Shown here piece by piece: positions 19,115 through 29,300 of a stretch of 64,000 nt of DNA. The notes under the pieces were generated by a model. The model did no database searches. It worked only from the letters and a program-made list of their open reading frames with translations, and had not been told where the DNA came from. Each line of letters opens with the position of its first letter. Position 1 is the stretch's first letter. Source of the DNA: Rubrivirga sp. SAORIC476 (GTDB taxonomy: Bacteria; Bacteroidota; Rhodothermia; Rhodothermales; Rubricoccaceae); NCBI RefSeq assembly GCF_002283555.1, contig NZ_MVOI01000003.1, positions 82,438-146,437 of the forward strand, written 5' to 3'. The position numbers and the translations under genes are program-made.

Positions 19115-20377
19115 CTACAGCGCGCCGCGCAACTTCTCGGCGGTCTGGACGCGCCCGATGGCGAGTGCGAACGCCGCCTCGCGCATGGTGCAGCCGAGCA
19201 CCGCCTGCTTCTCGGCGGTGTCGTGGTACGCCTTGATCAGGATCCGCTCCAGGCGCTCGTTGACGTCCTCGACGCTCCAGCGGTACTGCTGGAAGTTCTG
19301 GCTCCACTCGAAGTAGCTCACGATCACGCCGCCCGCGTTGGCCAGGATGTCCGGCACGATGATGACGCCACGCTCGGCGAGGCGCTGGTCGGCCTTGGGC
19401 GTGACGGGCAGGTTGGCGCCCTCCACGATGAGCCGGGCCTGGACCGACTCCACGTTGTCGGAGTGGATGGCCGCCTCGATGGCCGCCGGGATGAGCACGT
19501 CGCAGTCGAGGCCCATGAAATCGTCTGCGCCGACGGCGTCGCCGCCGGTGAAGCCGCGGAGGGTCCGGTCGCCGCCCTCGCGCTGGACGTGGGCCACGGC
19601 GGCGTCCAGGTCGATGCCTTCGGTGCGGTGGTAGCCGCCGGTGTGGTCGCTGATCGCGACGATGGTCGCGCCGCGCTCGGCGAGCAGCAGCGCCGCGTTC
19701 ATCCCCACGTTGCCGAAGCCCTGTACCACGACCCGCAGATCCTCGGGCGCCATCCCGAGGTGGTCCTTGGCGGCAGCGAGAGTCGTCAGCATGACGCCGC
19801 GGCCGGTCGCCTGCGCGCGGCCCTGGCTGCCCCCGAGTTCGAGCGGCTTGCCGGTCACCACGGCCGGGTTGTAGCCGTGCTGGCGGCCGTACTGGTCCAC
19901 GATCCACGCCATCGTCTGGGCGTTGGTGCCCATGTCGGGCGCGGGCACGTCGCGGTTGGGACCGAGGATCAGGTGGATGCGGCTGATGTAGCGCCGCGTG
20001 ACGTGCTCCAGCTCGCGCTCGGTGAGCTGCGGCGGGTCCACGTTCACGCCGCCCTTGCCGCCGCCGAACGGGATGTCGACGAGGGCCGTCTTGTAAGTCA
20101 TCGTCTCGGCGAGCGCCTTGACCTCCTGCTCGTCCACTAACGACGAGAAGCGGATGCCACCCTTGAAGGGTCCGCGTGCCCCGTTGTGCTGGATGCGGTA
20201 GCCGCTGAACGTCGTAAACGAGCCGTCCTCGCGGTAGAGCGGCACCTCGACCTTCATCTCGCGGAACGGAGTCCGGATGAGCGTCCGCCACTCGGGGGAC
20301 AGGTCGATCAGGTCGGCGGCGCGCTGGAAGTTGACGGTCGCGATCTCGTACGCCGGGACCTTGGGGATGTGAGACAT
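19115..20377 (-). CDS. gdhA: Glutamate dehydrogenase (Glu/Leu/Phe/Val family)
   Basis: It catalyses reversible oxidative deamination of glutamate to 2-oxoglutarate and ammonia. The 420-residue protein has GPFKGGIRF with the substrate lysine, the catalytic-site motif PFGGGKGGV, GTNAQTMAWIVDQY, the dinucleotide fold VVVQGFGNVGMNAALLL, and a late CDVLIPAAIEAAIHSDN / EGANLPVTP segment. The short-chain hexameric type and the basic N-terminus suggest a catabolic NAD enzyme, but cofactor choice is inference. The ATG at 20377 (MSHIPKVPAYE) is preferred over the longer frame. Confidence 0.92.
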   Translation of the reverse strand: MSHIPKVPAYEIATVNFQRAADLIDLSPEWRTLIRTPFREMKVEVPLYREDGSFTTFSGYRIQHNGARGPFKGGIRFSSLVDEQEVKALAETMTYKTALVDIPFGGGKGGVNVDPPQLTERELEHVTRRYISRIHLILGPNRDVPAPDMGTNAQTMAWIVDQYGRQHGYNPAVVTGKPLELGGSQGRAQATGRGVMLTTLAAAKDHLGMAPEDLRVVVQGFGNVGMNAALLLAERGATIVAISDHTGGYHRTEGIDLDAAVAHVQREGGDRTLRGFTGGDAVGADDFMGLDCDVLIPAAIEAAIHSDNVESVQARLIVEGANLPVTPKADQRLAERGVIIVPDILANAGGVIVSYFEWSQNFQQYRWSVEDVNERLERILIKAYHDTAEKQAVLGCTMREAAFALAIGRVQTAEKLRGAL

Positions 20378-20536
20378 CGGGAAGTCGGAAGAGGGACGGG
20401 CAAGATCGGAAGCGCTTTCGGGACGGGCCACCCGTGGGCCCGGTTTCTTTGCGACCGGCCGACTCCGCCATGACCCTACGCAGAGAGACCTGGCGAAGGG
20501 AGTGTGCCTTCGTTCCTCAACCCCACTCCCCTGTCC

Positions 20537-20995
20537 ATGACCTTCACTCGTTCCTTGCTCGGCCTCCTAGCTGCCCTCCTCCTCTCCCTCCCTGCCCAGG
20601 CACAGCGGGGCCAACCCGACTTCGGCGAGGCCCAGATCGAGGTCGCCTACGACGACGGGACCTCTGGGCCTGCGACGGTCACCCTCAAAGCCGACACCGA
20701 GATCGAGGCCCGCCAGATCCTGCTCTCGCTGACCGATGGAGACAAGGACCACGAACTCCGTCTGCGCGACAGCGGCGACGGCACGTTCTCGGCCCGCGCC
20801 GACCTCCCGGCGATGCGGGACGTCCGCTCGCTCCGCCTCGGCACGGGTGATGGACCGGGCCGGGCCTTCCAGATGCCCGAGCTCCGTGCGGGGCGCAACG
20901 GCTTCACCGGCACGCAGGAGACCAACGGGTGGCGCGTGACCGTCGTCATCACGACCTCCGGCGGCACCACGATCACGATCACGGTCTCGGGGTAG
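20537..20995 (+). CDS. Small exported protein, function unknown
   Basis: The 152 residues start with a signal peptide (SLLGLLAALLLSLPAQAQ). The mature part is a short beta-rich acidic domain (FGEAQIEVAYDDGTSGPATVTLKADTEIE) and ends in a Thr/Val-rich strand, VTVVITTSGGTTITITVSG. No family is recognised. A GGTTTCTTTGCG stretch upstream resembles a Bacteroidota -7 box. The palindrome at 21017 follows the stop. Confidence 0.55.
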   Translation: MTFTRSLLGLLAALLLSLPAQAQRGQPDFGEAQIEVAYDDGTSGPATVTLKADTEIEARQILLSLTDGDKDHELRLRDSGDGTFSARADLPAMRDVRSLRLGTGDGPGRAFQMPELRAGRNGFTGTQETNGWRVTVVITTSGGTTITITVSG

Positions 20996-21016
20996 CGCCC
21001 GCTGCGGTCTCGCACG

Positions 21017-21040
21017 CCCCGCCTCGGTGCCGAGGCGGGG
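21017..21040. terminator. Palindromic terminator between convergent genes
   Basis: CCCCGCCTCGG-TG-CCGAGGCGGGG forms an 11-bp stem with a two-base centre. It ends directly at the stop codon of the minus-strand amylase gene (21041) and lies 22 bp past the plus-strand stop at 20995, fitting a bidirectional terminator. Confidence 0.75.
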
Positions 21041-23788
21041 TCAGTCGCGGACGAGGATCGAGACGCCCTTCGGAGGGATCACGAGGACCGGCTCTGATCT
21101 AAACACCGGATCGACATCCGCGATCTCCGAGTCGGGCGTGATCATCCCTCCCATCTCATCGGCGAGAGCGACATAGCGCCATCTCTCACCGGGCAGATCG
21201 ACCGGGAGTTCGACCCGCTCCTCGCTTCCGTTGATGCCGACGAGGACGCGTCCACCGACCAGATACGCGAGCACTCGGTCGTCCTCCCCGTAGAAGGGCT
21301 GCACCCACCCCTCGGGCACCTCGGTGCCGACGCGGAACACGTCGCCGTGCTCGGATGCGCGCAGGGCCAGCAGGCCGCGCCACCAGTCGAGCATGGCAGC
21401 GCGGTCGACGGGCGTGTCGGCACCGACCTGGGACCAGTCGTAGGCGTTGGCGGCGCGCAGGTTGTAGGTGTCGCCGCGGCCCTTCAGGTAGATCGGCGCG
21501 AGCGGCATGGCGTCGAGGCGGAGTTCGCCGCCCCACTCCTCGGCGAGCGGCGCGAGGCCCTTCGACTTGGCGAACTCGGTCCCGCCGTGCAGCACGACCG
21601 GGCCGAGGCTCGTCAGCAGCAGCGTCGCCGCGATCCGCATCTCGGCGTCGCGGACGCCCTGCCGTCCGTCCCAGCGGCAGTCGCCGGCCTGGCACGCCGC
21701 GAAGCGGTCCGCGAGCGCCCAGTTGTCGTGGATGTCGAGGTAGTTGATGCCGCCGTTGGGCGTGGCCTCCTCGGCGTAGGCGTTGGCGACGCCCTGGAGC
21801 GCGGCATCGCGCATGGCGGGGTTGCCGCCGGAGAAGCCGCGGCTGGCGGGCGCGGGCGTCGGGTCGTCGAGAGGCGTGCCCTTGAAGGCGTTGCGGGCGT
21901 CGTCTTGGAAGAAGGTGATCGGGGAGTCTTCCTTGTACCAGTCCCACGACGGGTTGGCCTCGTAGTCGGGGTCGTTGCTCGCGATCCAGGGCTCGCCGTA
22001 GATCAGCACGTCGTCGCCCAGCTCGGCCTGGAGCCAGCGGAGCGTCTGCTCGTCGGTCTGCCCGGCCAGGTCGATCCGGAAGCCGTCGATGCCGAACGTA
22101 TCGACGAGGTGGCGGAGCTGGTCGAGCAACCAGCGCTGCATGTAGGGCCGGTTCTCGGACTTGACCTCGTTGCCGAACGCGCCGATGTGGTTGCCGTCGT
22201 CGTCCAGGCGGTAGGCGTACCACTTGTCGATGCCGTTGAAGGTGAAGTAGCGCTCGTCGCCCTCCATGTTCTCGCCAGTGTGGTTGAATACCACGTCCAC
22301 GACGACGGCGATGCCCTCACGGTGGAACGCATCCACCAGGTCGCGCAGCCGCTCACGCTCGCGTCCGGGCTCGTCGCCCTCACTCCGGAAGCGCGACTCG
22401 ATGGCGAAGGCGTGCGTGGTCCGGTAGCCCCACTGGTAGTTCTCGTCGGCGATGCCCTGCTCGATCATGAGCGGGTCGTCGGCGAAGGCGGCTTGCCACT
22501 CGGCGTCCGGGTAGTGCAAGAACTCCTGGACCGGCATCAGGTGGACCGTGTTGACGCCGAGGCCGACCACGTGGTCGAACCCGATGGCCTCTCCCCGCTC
22601 GTTGCGGAGACCAGACGCGATGAAGCCCTCCAGCGGGCCGACGCCATCCGCCAGCGGCAACGCATCGGTGAAGTCCTGCAGGTGGACCTCGTAAGCGACG
22701 ACGGCCTCCATCGGCGGGCGGCCACCGGCCACGGGCGCGGGTGGCTCGAAGTCGTCTCGCCAGATGCGGGCGCGGCCCCACGAGTCGTCGGATACGAGTG
22801 CGTAGGGGTCGGTGACGGTTTCGCCAGTCTGGTTGGTGAACGCCGAGCCGGGGCCGTCGGGGCCATAGACGGAGTAGTCATACCACGTGCCACGCAGATC
22901 CTCTTGGAGCGTGAGCCACCAGCCGTCGCGTCCACCACGCAGGCGATGCCGGGCCGTCTCCGGCCCCGTCGCCGCGTCGTAGAGGTGGACCACCACCGAG
23001 TCGGCGCGGGGCGCGAAGAGGCGCAGGGTCGTGGACCAGGAGTCGGGCCGATAGGCTGCGGCGCTGCCCTCCGCAGTCCCAGGGTGGAACTCCACGACCG
23101 GACCCATCGCGGGCTTGTCGGCGGGCCAGATCGGCATCATGTCGCGCCAGAGACCGTCGAAGCGGACCCGCGCGCGGACCGGCTGGCCGTCCACCTGAGC
23201 CGTCAGGTAGTGGACCTGTTGCGTGTCGAGCTGCCACGCCGAGCGGAGCGTCGCGGTCTCGGCCTCGTTCGGCACGACGCCGTGCAGGGGGATCGTACGC
23301 CCGTCCCACCGCTCCAGCGTGTAGGCGTCCACCGCGAGCGGCCGTTCGCCTCCTTCCACGCGCACCCACACCGCGTCCTCGCTCCGGAGCTCGGCGACCA
23401 CGCGGATGGGCACCTCGCCGAACCGGTAGATCAGGTTGCCCCCCGCCACATTCTCCGCACCGGGCGCCGGGTCCAGCCAGCGGCCATCCGCACGAAACTT
23501 GAAGGGCGTCGCGGGCCCGAGCCCCACCGCGTCGGGGTCGACCGCGAGCGTCCACACGCCGTCCGCCTCGGTGAGCGCCCAGGCGGGATCCTCCATGTCG
23601 GTCGTCCAGCCGCGGAACGGGCCGGTGACGGTGACAAAGGCCGGGTCGAGGCCGTAGCGCGCCGCATCGAACACGAACGTGACCCCGTCGGCCTCGGCGT
23701 AGCCGCGGAGGCGGTCGGCGTCGGACGGCTGGGCCGTCGCGGCGGCCGAGAGGAGCAGGGCGAAGAGGAGCGGGACGATCCGAGACAT
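21041..23788 (-). CDS. Secreted alpha-amylase-family (GH13) glycosidase, pullulanase-like
   Basis: The 915-residue protein has a signal peptide (IVPLLFALLLSAAATAQ) and N-terminal starch-binding/CBM48-like beta domains (FRGWTTDMEDPAWAL, TTLRLFAPRADSVVVHLYDA). The catalytic (beta/alpha)8 barrel holds VVDVVFNHTGE, the nucleophile Asp in GFRIDLAG (about residue 573), the acid/base Glu in IYGEPW (about 600) and NYLDIHDNW (about 685). VHLMPVQEFLHYPDAEWQ and the overall length and architecture match type I pullulanases, which cut alpha-1,6 bonds; pullulan and starch are likely substrates. The ATG at 23788 gives the signal peptide. Confidence 0.88.
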   Translation of the reverse strand: MSRIVPLLFALLLSAAATAQPSDADRLRGYAEADGVTFVFDAARYGLDPAFVTVTGPFRGWTTDMEDPAWALTEADGVWTLAVDPDAVGLGPATPFKFRADGRWLDPAPGAENVAGGNLIYRFGEVPIRVVAELRSEDAVWVRVEGGERPLAVDAYTLERWDGRTIPLHGVVPNEAETATLRSAWQLDTQQVHYLTAQVDGQPVRARVRFDGLWRDMMPIWPADKPAMGPVVEFHPGTAEGSAAAYRPDSWSTTLRLFAPRADSVVVHLYDAATGPETARHRLRGGRDGWWLTLQEDLRGTWYDYSVYGPDGPGSAFTNQTGETVTDPYALVSDDSWGRARIWRDDFEPPAPVAGGRPPMEAVVAYEVHLQDFTDALPLADGVGPLEGFIASGLRNERGEAIGFDHVVGLGVNTVHLMPVQEFLHYPDAEWQAAFADDPLMIEQGIADENYQWGYRTTHAFAIESRFRSEGDEPGRERERLRDLVDAFHREGIAVVVDVVFNHTGENMEGDERYFTFNGIDKWYAYRLDDDGNHIGAFGNEVKSENRPYMQRWLLDQLRHLVDTFGIDGFRIDLAGQTDEQTLRWLQAELGDDVLIYGEPWIASNDPDYEANPSWDWYKEDSPITFFQDDARNAFKGTPLDDPTPAPASRGFSGGNPAMRDAALQGVANAYAEEATPNGGINYLDIHDNWALADRFAACQAGDCRWDGRQGVRDAEMRIAATLLLTSLGPVVLHGGTEFAKSKGLAPLAEEWGGELRLDAMPLAPIYLKGRGDTYNLRAANAYDWSQVGADTPVDRAAMLDWWRGLLALRASEHGDVFRVGTEVPEGWVQPFYGEDDRVLAYLVGGRVLVGINGSEERVELPVDLPGERWRYVALADEMGGMITPDSEIADVDPVFRSEPVLVIPPKGVSILVRD

Positions 23789-23808
23789 GACCGAGGCGGG
23801 GTGGATCG

Positions 23809-23816
23809 GCAAGCTA
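23809..23816 (-). promoter_or_regulatory. TAGSTT promoter-like element for the amylase gene
   Basis: TAGCTTGC ends 20 bp before the ATG at 23788. The TAG is also the stop codon of the upstream WG-repeat gene, so this copy could be fortuitous. Confidence 0.3.
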
Positions 23817-24941
23817 CTCGCCTCCTTCCTCCGGTTCGCCGACGGGGAGCCGCACGGTCTCGTCGCCTCGCCGGGCCGCCAGCGTGTGCGAGGTGGGGCG
23901 GTAGGCGCTGAGGGTATCGTACGACGGGGGAATCAGCCACGCGCCGGTCGGGTCGATGGCACCCCACAGGCCGCCCTCTCGGGCCAGGAAGAACGTCCGC
24001 TCGGGGCTCTCCGGGGCGAAGGGCCGCGGGGAGCCAATGTCTTCGACCGCCGCCTCGGACAGCGTTCCCGCCTCGATGTCGGCGACGCGCCAGCGGTCGC
24101 CACGGCGGACGGCGACGTACCGCGTCGGCATCGGCTGCGCGAGCGAGCGTGCCTCGTCGAAGGGTCCCGCCAGCCGCACCCTGCCGTCGTACCCTATCAG
24201 CGACACGTCCCGACGCTCTCCGCGCCGACGCACCGTCGCGATGACGCCCGCCATCGTGCTCACCCCATCGAAGCGGTCGCGCGTCACCGGGACGCGGTCG
24301 GAGGCCCGGAGCAGCTCCACCTGCGCGCCGCGCGTCCGGCGGACGACCAGCACGTCGCGGTCCGGGGCGTAGACGCCGTCCGGCGTGGTGGAGGTCTGCG
24401 GCGTCGCGGCGCCGGTCTCGGCGCAGGCATACGAGACCGTCGCGTAGACCTCCTCCCCCACTCGCTCGCCGTCGAGGGTGTACAGGTGGGTCTCGAACGG
24501 GCCGACGTAGACGCGGACGTAGATCCCGGCCGGGTCGATGTCCTCGTGGACGGGCGCCATGACCTCCGTGCCGTCCAACAGGTACAGGCCCTTCGTGCCC
24601 TCGGGCGTCTCTGCGAGGATGCGCGGGGCGGCGAGGAAGAAGAGGTGTGGCTGCCACTGGAAGGTGGGCTCCGAGCCGATCGTCTCGAACCGCGTCGGCA
24701 GGATCAGCCGACCGTTCCGGAGGAGCCCCATCCCCCCTTCGGCGTGGACGCGAACGTACACGTCGCCGGTTTCCCGGTCGGTCCACGGACGCTCGACGGC
24801 GTCGTAGGTGGGCGCCGTGAGCCACGTTCCATCCTCGGCCTGCACGCCCCACAGCCCCGAGGCGGGGTCCTGCACGAGGGCCTGCGCGTCCGGTTCTCCG
24901 GCAGCGAGGAGAACGGCGAGGAGGAGCAGGAGGAGGCGCAT
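23814..24941 (-). CDS. WG-repeat-containing exported protein
   Basis: The 375-residue protein has a signal peptide (LLLLLLAVLLAAGEPDAQA) and WG-type repeats at both ends (GLWGVQAEDGTWLTAPTYDAVE and GLWGAIDPTGAWLIPPSYDTLS), with weaker copies between them (GMGLLRNGRLILPTRFETI, KGLYLLDGTEVMAPVHEDI). WG repeats form beta-propeller-like modules of unknown function. It lies 26 bp upstream of the amylase start and may be co-transcribed with it. TAGGTTCG is 22 bp before the ATG. Confidence 0.72.
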   Translation of the reverse strand: MRLLLLLLAVLLAAGEPDAQALVQDPASGLWGVQAEDGTWLTAPTYDAVERPWTDRETGDVYVRVHAEGGMGLLRNGRLILPTRFETIGSEPTFQWQPHLFFLAAPRILAETPEGTKGLYLLDGTEVMAPVHEDIDPAGIYVRVYVGPFETHLYTLDGERVGEEVYATVSYACAETGAATPQTSTTPDGVYAPDRDVLVVRRTRGAQVELLRASDRVPVTRDRFDGVSTMAGVIATVRRRGERRDVSLIGYDGRVRLAGPFDEARSLAQPMPTRYVAVRRGDRWRVADIEAGTLSEAAVEDIGSPRPFAPESPERTFFLAREGGLWGAIDPTGAWLIPPSYDTLSAYRPTSHTLAARRGDETVRLPVGEPEEGGE

Positions 24942-24963
24942 CGGTCCGGAGGCTGTACCCCCT

Positions 24964-24971
24964 CGAACCTA
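24964..24971 (-). promoter_or_regulatory. TAGSTT promoter-like element for the WG-repeat gene
   Basis: TAGGTTCG on the minus strand ends 22 bp before the ATG at 24941. Confidence 0.4.
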
Positions 24972-25015
24972 TCCCGACGCCCGGGACCGGGCCTCCCCCG
25001 GTTCGGGGAGACGGC

Positions 25016-26242
25016 TCAGTAGAGCACGCGCGTCCGGATGGTGCCGTGGACGGACTGGAGCGCCGCCAGCGCCTCTGCCGACGAGCCCCGGCCCACGTCG
25101 GTGACCACGTAGCCCAGCTCGCCGCGCGTCTGGAGGAACTGCGCTTCCACGTTGACGCCGAGGTCGGAGAACACGCGGTTGACGGCCGCCATCACGCCGG
25201 GCACGTTGCGGTGGAGGTGGAGGATCCGGTGGGCGCCGGGGTGCGGCGGCAGCGCCACCTCGGGCACGTTGACGGCGGTCATCGTGCTGCCGTTGTCGCT
25301 GTAGCGGATCAGCTTGCCCGCCACCTCCGCGCCGATGTTCTGCTGCGCCTCGATGGTCGACCCGCCGATGTGCGGCGTCAGCAGCGCCCGGTCGACGCCC
25401 TGCAGCGGGCTCGCGAAGGGCTCGTCGTTGGACTTTGGCTCGGTCGGGTACACGTCCACCGCGGCACCCGCCAGCATCCCGCCGTCGAGGGCCGCCGCGA
25501 GAGCCTCCAGGTCCACGACCGATCCGCGCGAGGCGTTGATGAGGACGGCGTCCTCCTTCATGAGCGAGATCTGGGGCGCGGCGAAGAGGCCGTGCGTCTG
25601 GGGCGTGTCCGGCACGTGGAGCGACACCACGTCGGACTTCGTCAGCAGCTCGTCCAGGTGGAGCACCGGCTGGGCGTTGCCGAGCGGCAGCACGTCGGCG
25701 GTGTCGTGGAAGAGGACCCGCATGCCGAGGCCTTCCGCCAGCACCGAGAGCTGCTTGCCGATGTTGCCATAACCGACGATGCCGAGCGTCTTGCCCCGAA
25801 TCTCGCGGCTCGTGCCGACGCTCTTCGCCCACTCGCCACGGTGCGCCTTGGCGTTCTTCTCGGGCACGCCACGCAGCAGCAGGATGGCCTCAGCGAGCAC
25901 CAGCTCGGCCACCGAGCGCGTGTTGGAGAACGGCGCGTTGAACACCGCCACGCCGTGCGCCGCCGCCGCCGCGAGGTCGATCTGGTTGGTCCCGATGCAG
26001 AACGCCCCGACGCCGACCAGCCGCTCGGCCGCCGCGAACACGTCGGCCGTCAGCTGGGTCCGCGAGCGGATGCCGAGGAAGTGGACGTCGTGGACGAGGT
26101 CCAGCAGTTCCCGCGCGTCCACGGTCCCGCTCCGCCGGTCGACGTTCCGGTATCCGGCCGCCTCGAAGGCCTCGACGGCGGTCTTGTGGATGCCCTCCAG
26201 CAGGAGGACCTTGATCTTGTCTTTGGCGAGCGAGACGGACAT
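25016..26242 (-). CDS. serA: D-3-phosphoglycerate dehydrogenase
   Basis: It performs the first step of serine synthesis, NAD-linked oxidation of 3-phosphoglycerate. The 408-residue protein has the E. coli-type length: substrate-binding domain (VGVGAFCIGTNQIDL), Rossmann motif TLGIVGYGNIGKQLSVLAE, INASRGSVVDLEALAAAL with the substrate arginine, TPHIGGSTIEAQ with the catalytic histidine, and a C-terminal ACT domain (RNVPGVMAAVNRVFSDLGVNVEAQ) that normally gives feedback inhibition by serine. The ATG at 26242 begins MSVSLAKDKIKVLLLEG. A longer frame upstream has no homology. Confidence 0.95.
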   Translation of the reverse strand: MSVSLAKDKIKVLLLEGIHKTAVEAFEAAGYRNVDRRSGTVDARELLDLVHDVHFLGIRSRTQLTADVFAAAERLVGVGAFCIGTNQIDLAAAAAHGVAVFNAPFSNTRSVAELVLAEAILLLRGVPEKNAKAHRGEWAKSVGTSREIRGKTLGIVGYGNIGKQLSVLAEGLGMRVLFHDTADVLPLGNAQPVLHLDELLTKSDVVSLHVPDTPQTHGLFAAPQISLMKEDAVLINASRGSVVDLEALAAALDGGMLAGAAVDVYPTEPKSNDEPFASPLQGVDRALLTPHIGGSTIEAQQNIGAEVAGKLIRYSDNGSTMTAVNVPEVALPPHPGAHRILHLHRNVPGVMAAVNRVFSDLGVNVEAQFLQTRGELGYVVTDVGRGSSAEALAALQSVHGTIRTRVLY

Positions 26243-26332
26243 GGGGCAGAGCCGGGGGGACAGTCTCCCCAAGATCCGAGCATTCGGCCCCGCCGTTGGC
26301 CCCGAATCCAAGAATCGTCGGCCCAGCGCCAT

Positions 26333-26352
26333 CCGCCTCGGTGCCGAGGCGG
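26333..26352. terminator. Dispersed 20-bp palindrome past the lyase-ligase fusion gene
   Basis: CCGCCTCGGTGCCGAGGCGG is perfectly self-complementary apart from its central bases and lies 17 bp beyond the stop of the minus-strand gene at 26369. It probably terminates the PYP-locus transcript. Confidence 0.65.
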
Positions 26353-26368
26353 AGCGAGGCAGAACGCG

Positions 26369-29300
26369 TCAGCCGACCCGGACGGCCTGCCGCATCAGCT
26401 CCCGGTGCGCCGACCACGGGTCCCAGGCCTCGTTCATGACCACCGGGACGAGGCCGGACGTGCTCACCCCGTCGCCGCCAACGGACCGGGCGGCCGAGCG
26501 GACCGTCGGCACGGTGCGGCTGGCGTCGTAGGGGGCCTCCCAGATCGCGGCAACGCGAGCGATGTCGTCGAACAGGGGACGGTCGGCGCGCAGCCCCTCG
26601 AAGGGCGGCATCCACATCGGCAGCGGGACGCGCGAGCCGGGGGCACGGCCTTCAGCGCGGAGGAACGAGAGCTGAGCCAGCGCGATGCCGACGGTCGCCA
26701 GCACCGGCGCGAGCCGCTCGGCCTGCCCGAGCGCCGTCCGCGCGGCGAGCGTGCCCATCGAGACGATGTCCTGATTGCCTGCGTTGGTCGGGATCGACGA
26801 GGTGGACGCCATCTGGGCATGGTGCCGCATCTCAGCGACCAGCGCCGTCGCAGTCATCTGGGCGCCCGCGAGTCCACTCGTCGGGCCGGGCTCGTAGGCC
26901 AGCAGCAGCGGCGCCTCGACCACGCCGCGCTTGGGGTCGGTCAGGGCGTCGAGCAGGCGCTCGGCGAAGACGGCTGCCTGGACGATCGCGGCGTTGAGCG
27001 TGTCGGCGGCGAAAGCGATCTGCTGGCCCTGGAAGTTGCCCCCGTGGAGCGCCTCGGGGCGCGGGTCGGCGACCACGACCGGGTTGTCGGAGACGCCGTT
27101 CATCTCCGTCTCGACCGTCTGGCGCGCGAAGGCGAGGCTGTCCCGGCAGGCGCCGAGGATCTGAGGGGCGCACCGGAGGACGTAGACTTCCTGGAGCGGA
27201 CGGCTCCGATCCTCGGTCTCGGTCCCCCGCTCGATCTCGGCGCGGATGGCGGCGGCGCTGCGCGCCTGCCCGGCGTGGCCGCGGGCGTCATGAAGGCGAG
27301 CGTCCAGCGCGGCGCGGCGGCACCCCAGCATGCGATACGCCCAGCCGACGAGCCGTTCGGTGCGCGACAGCAGGCGCTCCGCCCGGGCGACGGCGAGGGC
27401 GAGGGTCGCCGTCATGAAGGCGGTCCCGTTGACGAGGCCGAGCGCCTCACGGCCCGAGAGCGGCAGCGGCTCCAGGCCCGCAGCGGCGAGCGCCTCACGG
27501 GCGGGCACCCGGTCCCCTGTCGCCGGGTCGAGCGCCCAGCCCTCCCCCGTCAGCAGGCGGGCGACGTGGGCGAGGGGGGTGAGGTCGCCACTGGCACCGA
27601 CCGAGCCGATGCACGGCACGTACGGCACCAGCCCGGCGTGGAGAACGGCGAGGTACGCCTCCACCACCTCCGGCGCGACGCCCGAGTGCCCCTGCGCGAT
27701 CTGCTGCGCACGGACGAGGACGGTGGCCCTGGCGACCTCGGCCGAGGCGGGCGCCCCCCACCCCGCCGCGAGGTGGGCCGTCAGGTTGCTGCCGATGGCG
27801 TCGCCGGTCGCCCCGTGCGCGACGTGGGGGCCGAACCCGGTCGTCAGCCCGTACACCGCGTCGCCTCGGCGGATGACGGTGTCGAGAGCGGCCTTCGAGC
27901 GGCGCATGCCCGTCTGGGCGGCGTCCGATAGGGCGACGGTCGGGCTCGCCTCGCGGGCGGTCCGCTCCAGGCGGCGGACGTCGAGGGGGCGGTCGGGGCC
28001 GAGGGTCAGATGTGGGGTCGTCATGGCGGGCGGGAGCGGAGAGATCTGGAGGAGAGAGGAACGGTCCGGCGTGCCCTTGGCGAGCATCGGCCAGGCAGAG
28101 GCAGTGTGGGGTCGGATGGCGCCGAGGCGGCGCGCATGGGGTCCGAGGGCATCGGCGACGCGGGCGCGGACCGGGGGCCGTCCGTCCGTTAGCAGGTCGA
28201 GGGCCAGCGCTGTCCCGTCGGGCGTCGAAACGACGGCGTCGAGGACGCCGGGGAAGTCGCGTAGCGTGGCCTCCACCTCGCCCGCGCGCACGAAGCGCCC
28301 GTTGTCGAGCTTGAAGGCGTCGCCGGTGCGGCCGCGGAAGTAGAGGTCCCCACCGCGCCGCTCGACGCGGTCCTGGGTGCGGACCCAGCGGTCGGGATCG
28401 AGGCGGGTCAGCCCCTCACCCGCCGTCCAGATGCCCAGCGCGGCGTTCGCTCCCCGGAAGGAGAGCACCCCGTCCGCCTCGGTGCGGACGTGGCAGCCGA
28501 GTTCGCGGCCGAGCAATCCGGGCTCGGCGTGGCCCGGCCGACCGAGCGCGATGCCCGGTGAGGCCTCCGTCTGCCCGTAGCCGACGCGCAGGGAGGTACC
28601 GCGCATCGCCTGCGCATGGTCGGCTGCCAGCGGCGCCCCGCCCACGACGCCGCCGCGTAGTCGCGCGAGCAGGTCCTCTCCGCCCGGCTGGCCTACGAGC
28701 CGACGCAGCGTCAGCGGTACGCACGACAGGTGGGTCGACTCGGACGCCGAGGCGAGGTCGATCAGCGCCTCCGGGTCGCGGCCGGACTGGGGATCGCGGA
28801 CCAGTTCGTCCGCCCAGAGCAGCGCGGGCAGGAGGTCCAGGATGAGACCGAAGGCATGGTGCCAGGGCAGGACAGACAGCACGCGGCCTCCGTCGAGCGC
28901 GAGCGGCTCTCGGTGGCTGTCGAGCACCGACCAGACCCCCGCATCGGACAGCGCGACCCAGGTCGGAGCACCCGTCGTCCCGGAGGTCCGGAGCAGAAAT
29001 CGGGCGTCGGGGGTCGCGTCGTGGCGGGTGGACCGCCGCTGCGGGATGCCGAGGGGTCCGCCGACATCGTCGGGCACCCAGGCGTGACCCGAAGGCCCGG
29101 CGTCGGCAGCAAGCACGGCGGCGGACGCGTCGACCGTGTCGAGGAGCGTGGCCGCCTCGGACGGCGGCGCGGGAACGAGGGTCAGCCCCTCCCACAGCGC
29201 AGCCACGAGGGCCTGCACGAAGGCCACCGACGGCGGCAGCCCGAGGACGATGCGGTCTCCCGGTTCGAGTCCGGCCTCGCGAAAGGCGCGGACGTAGGCG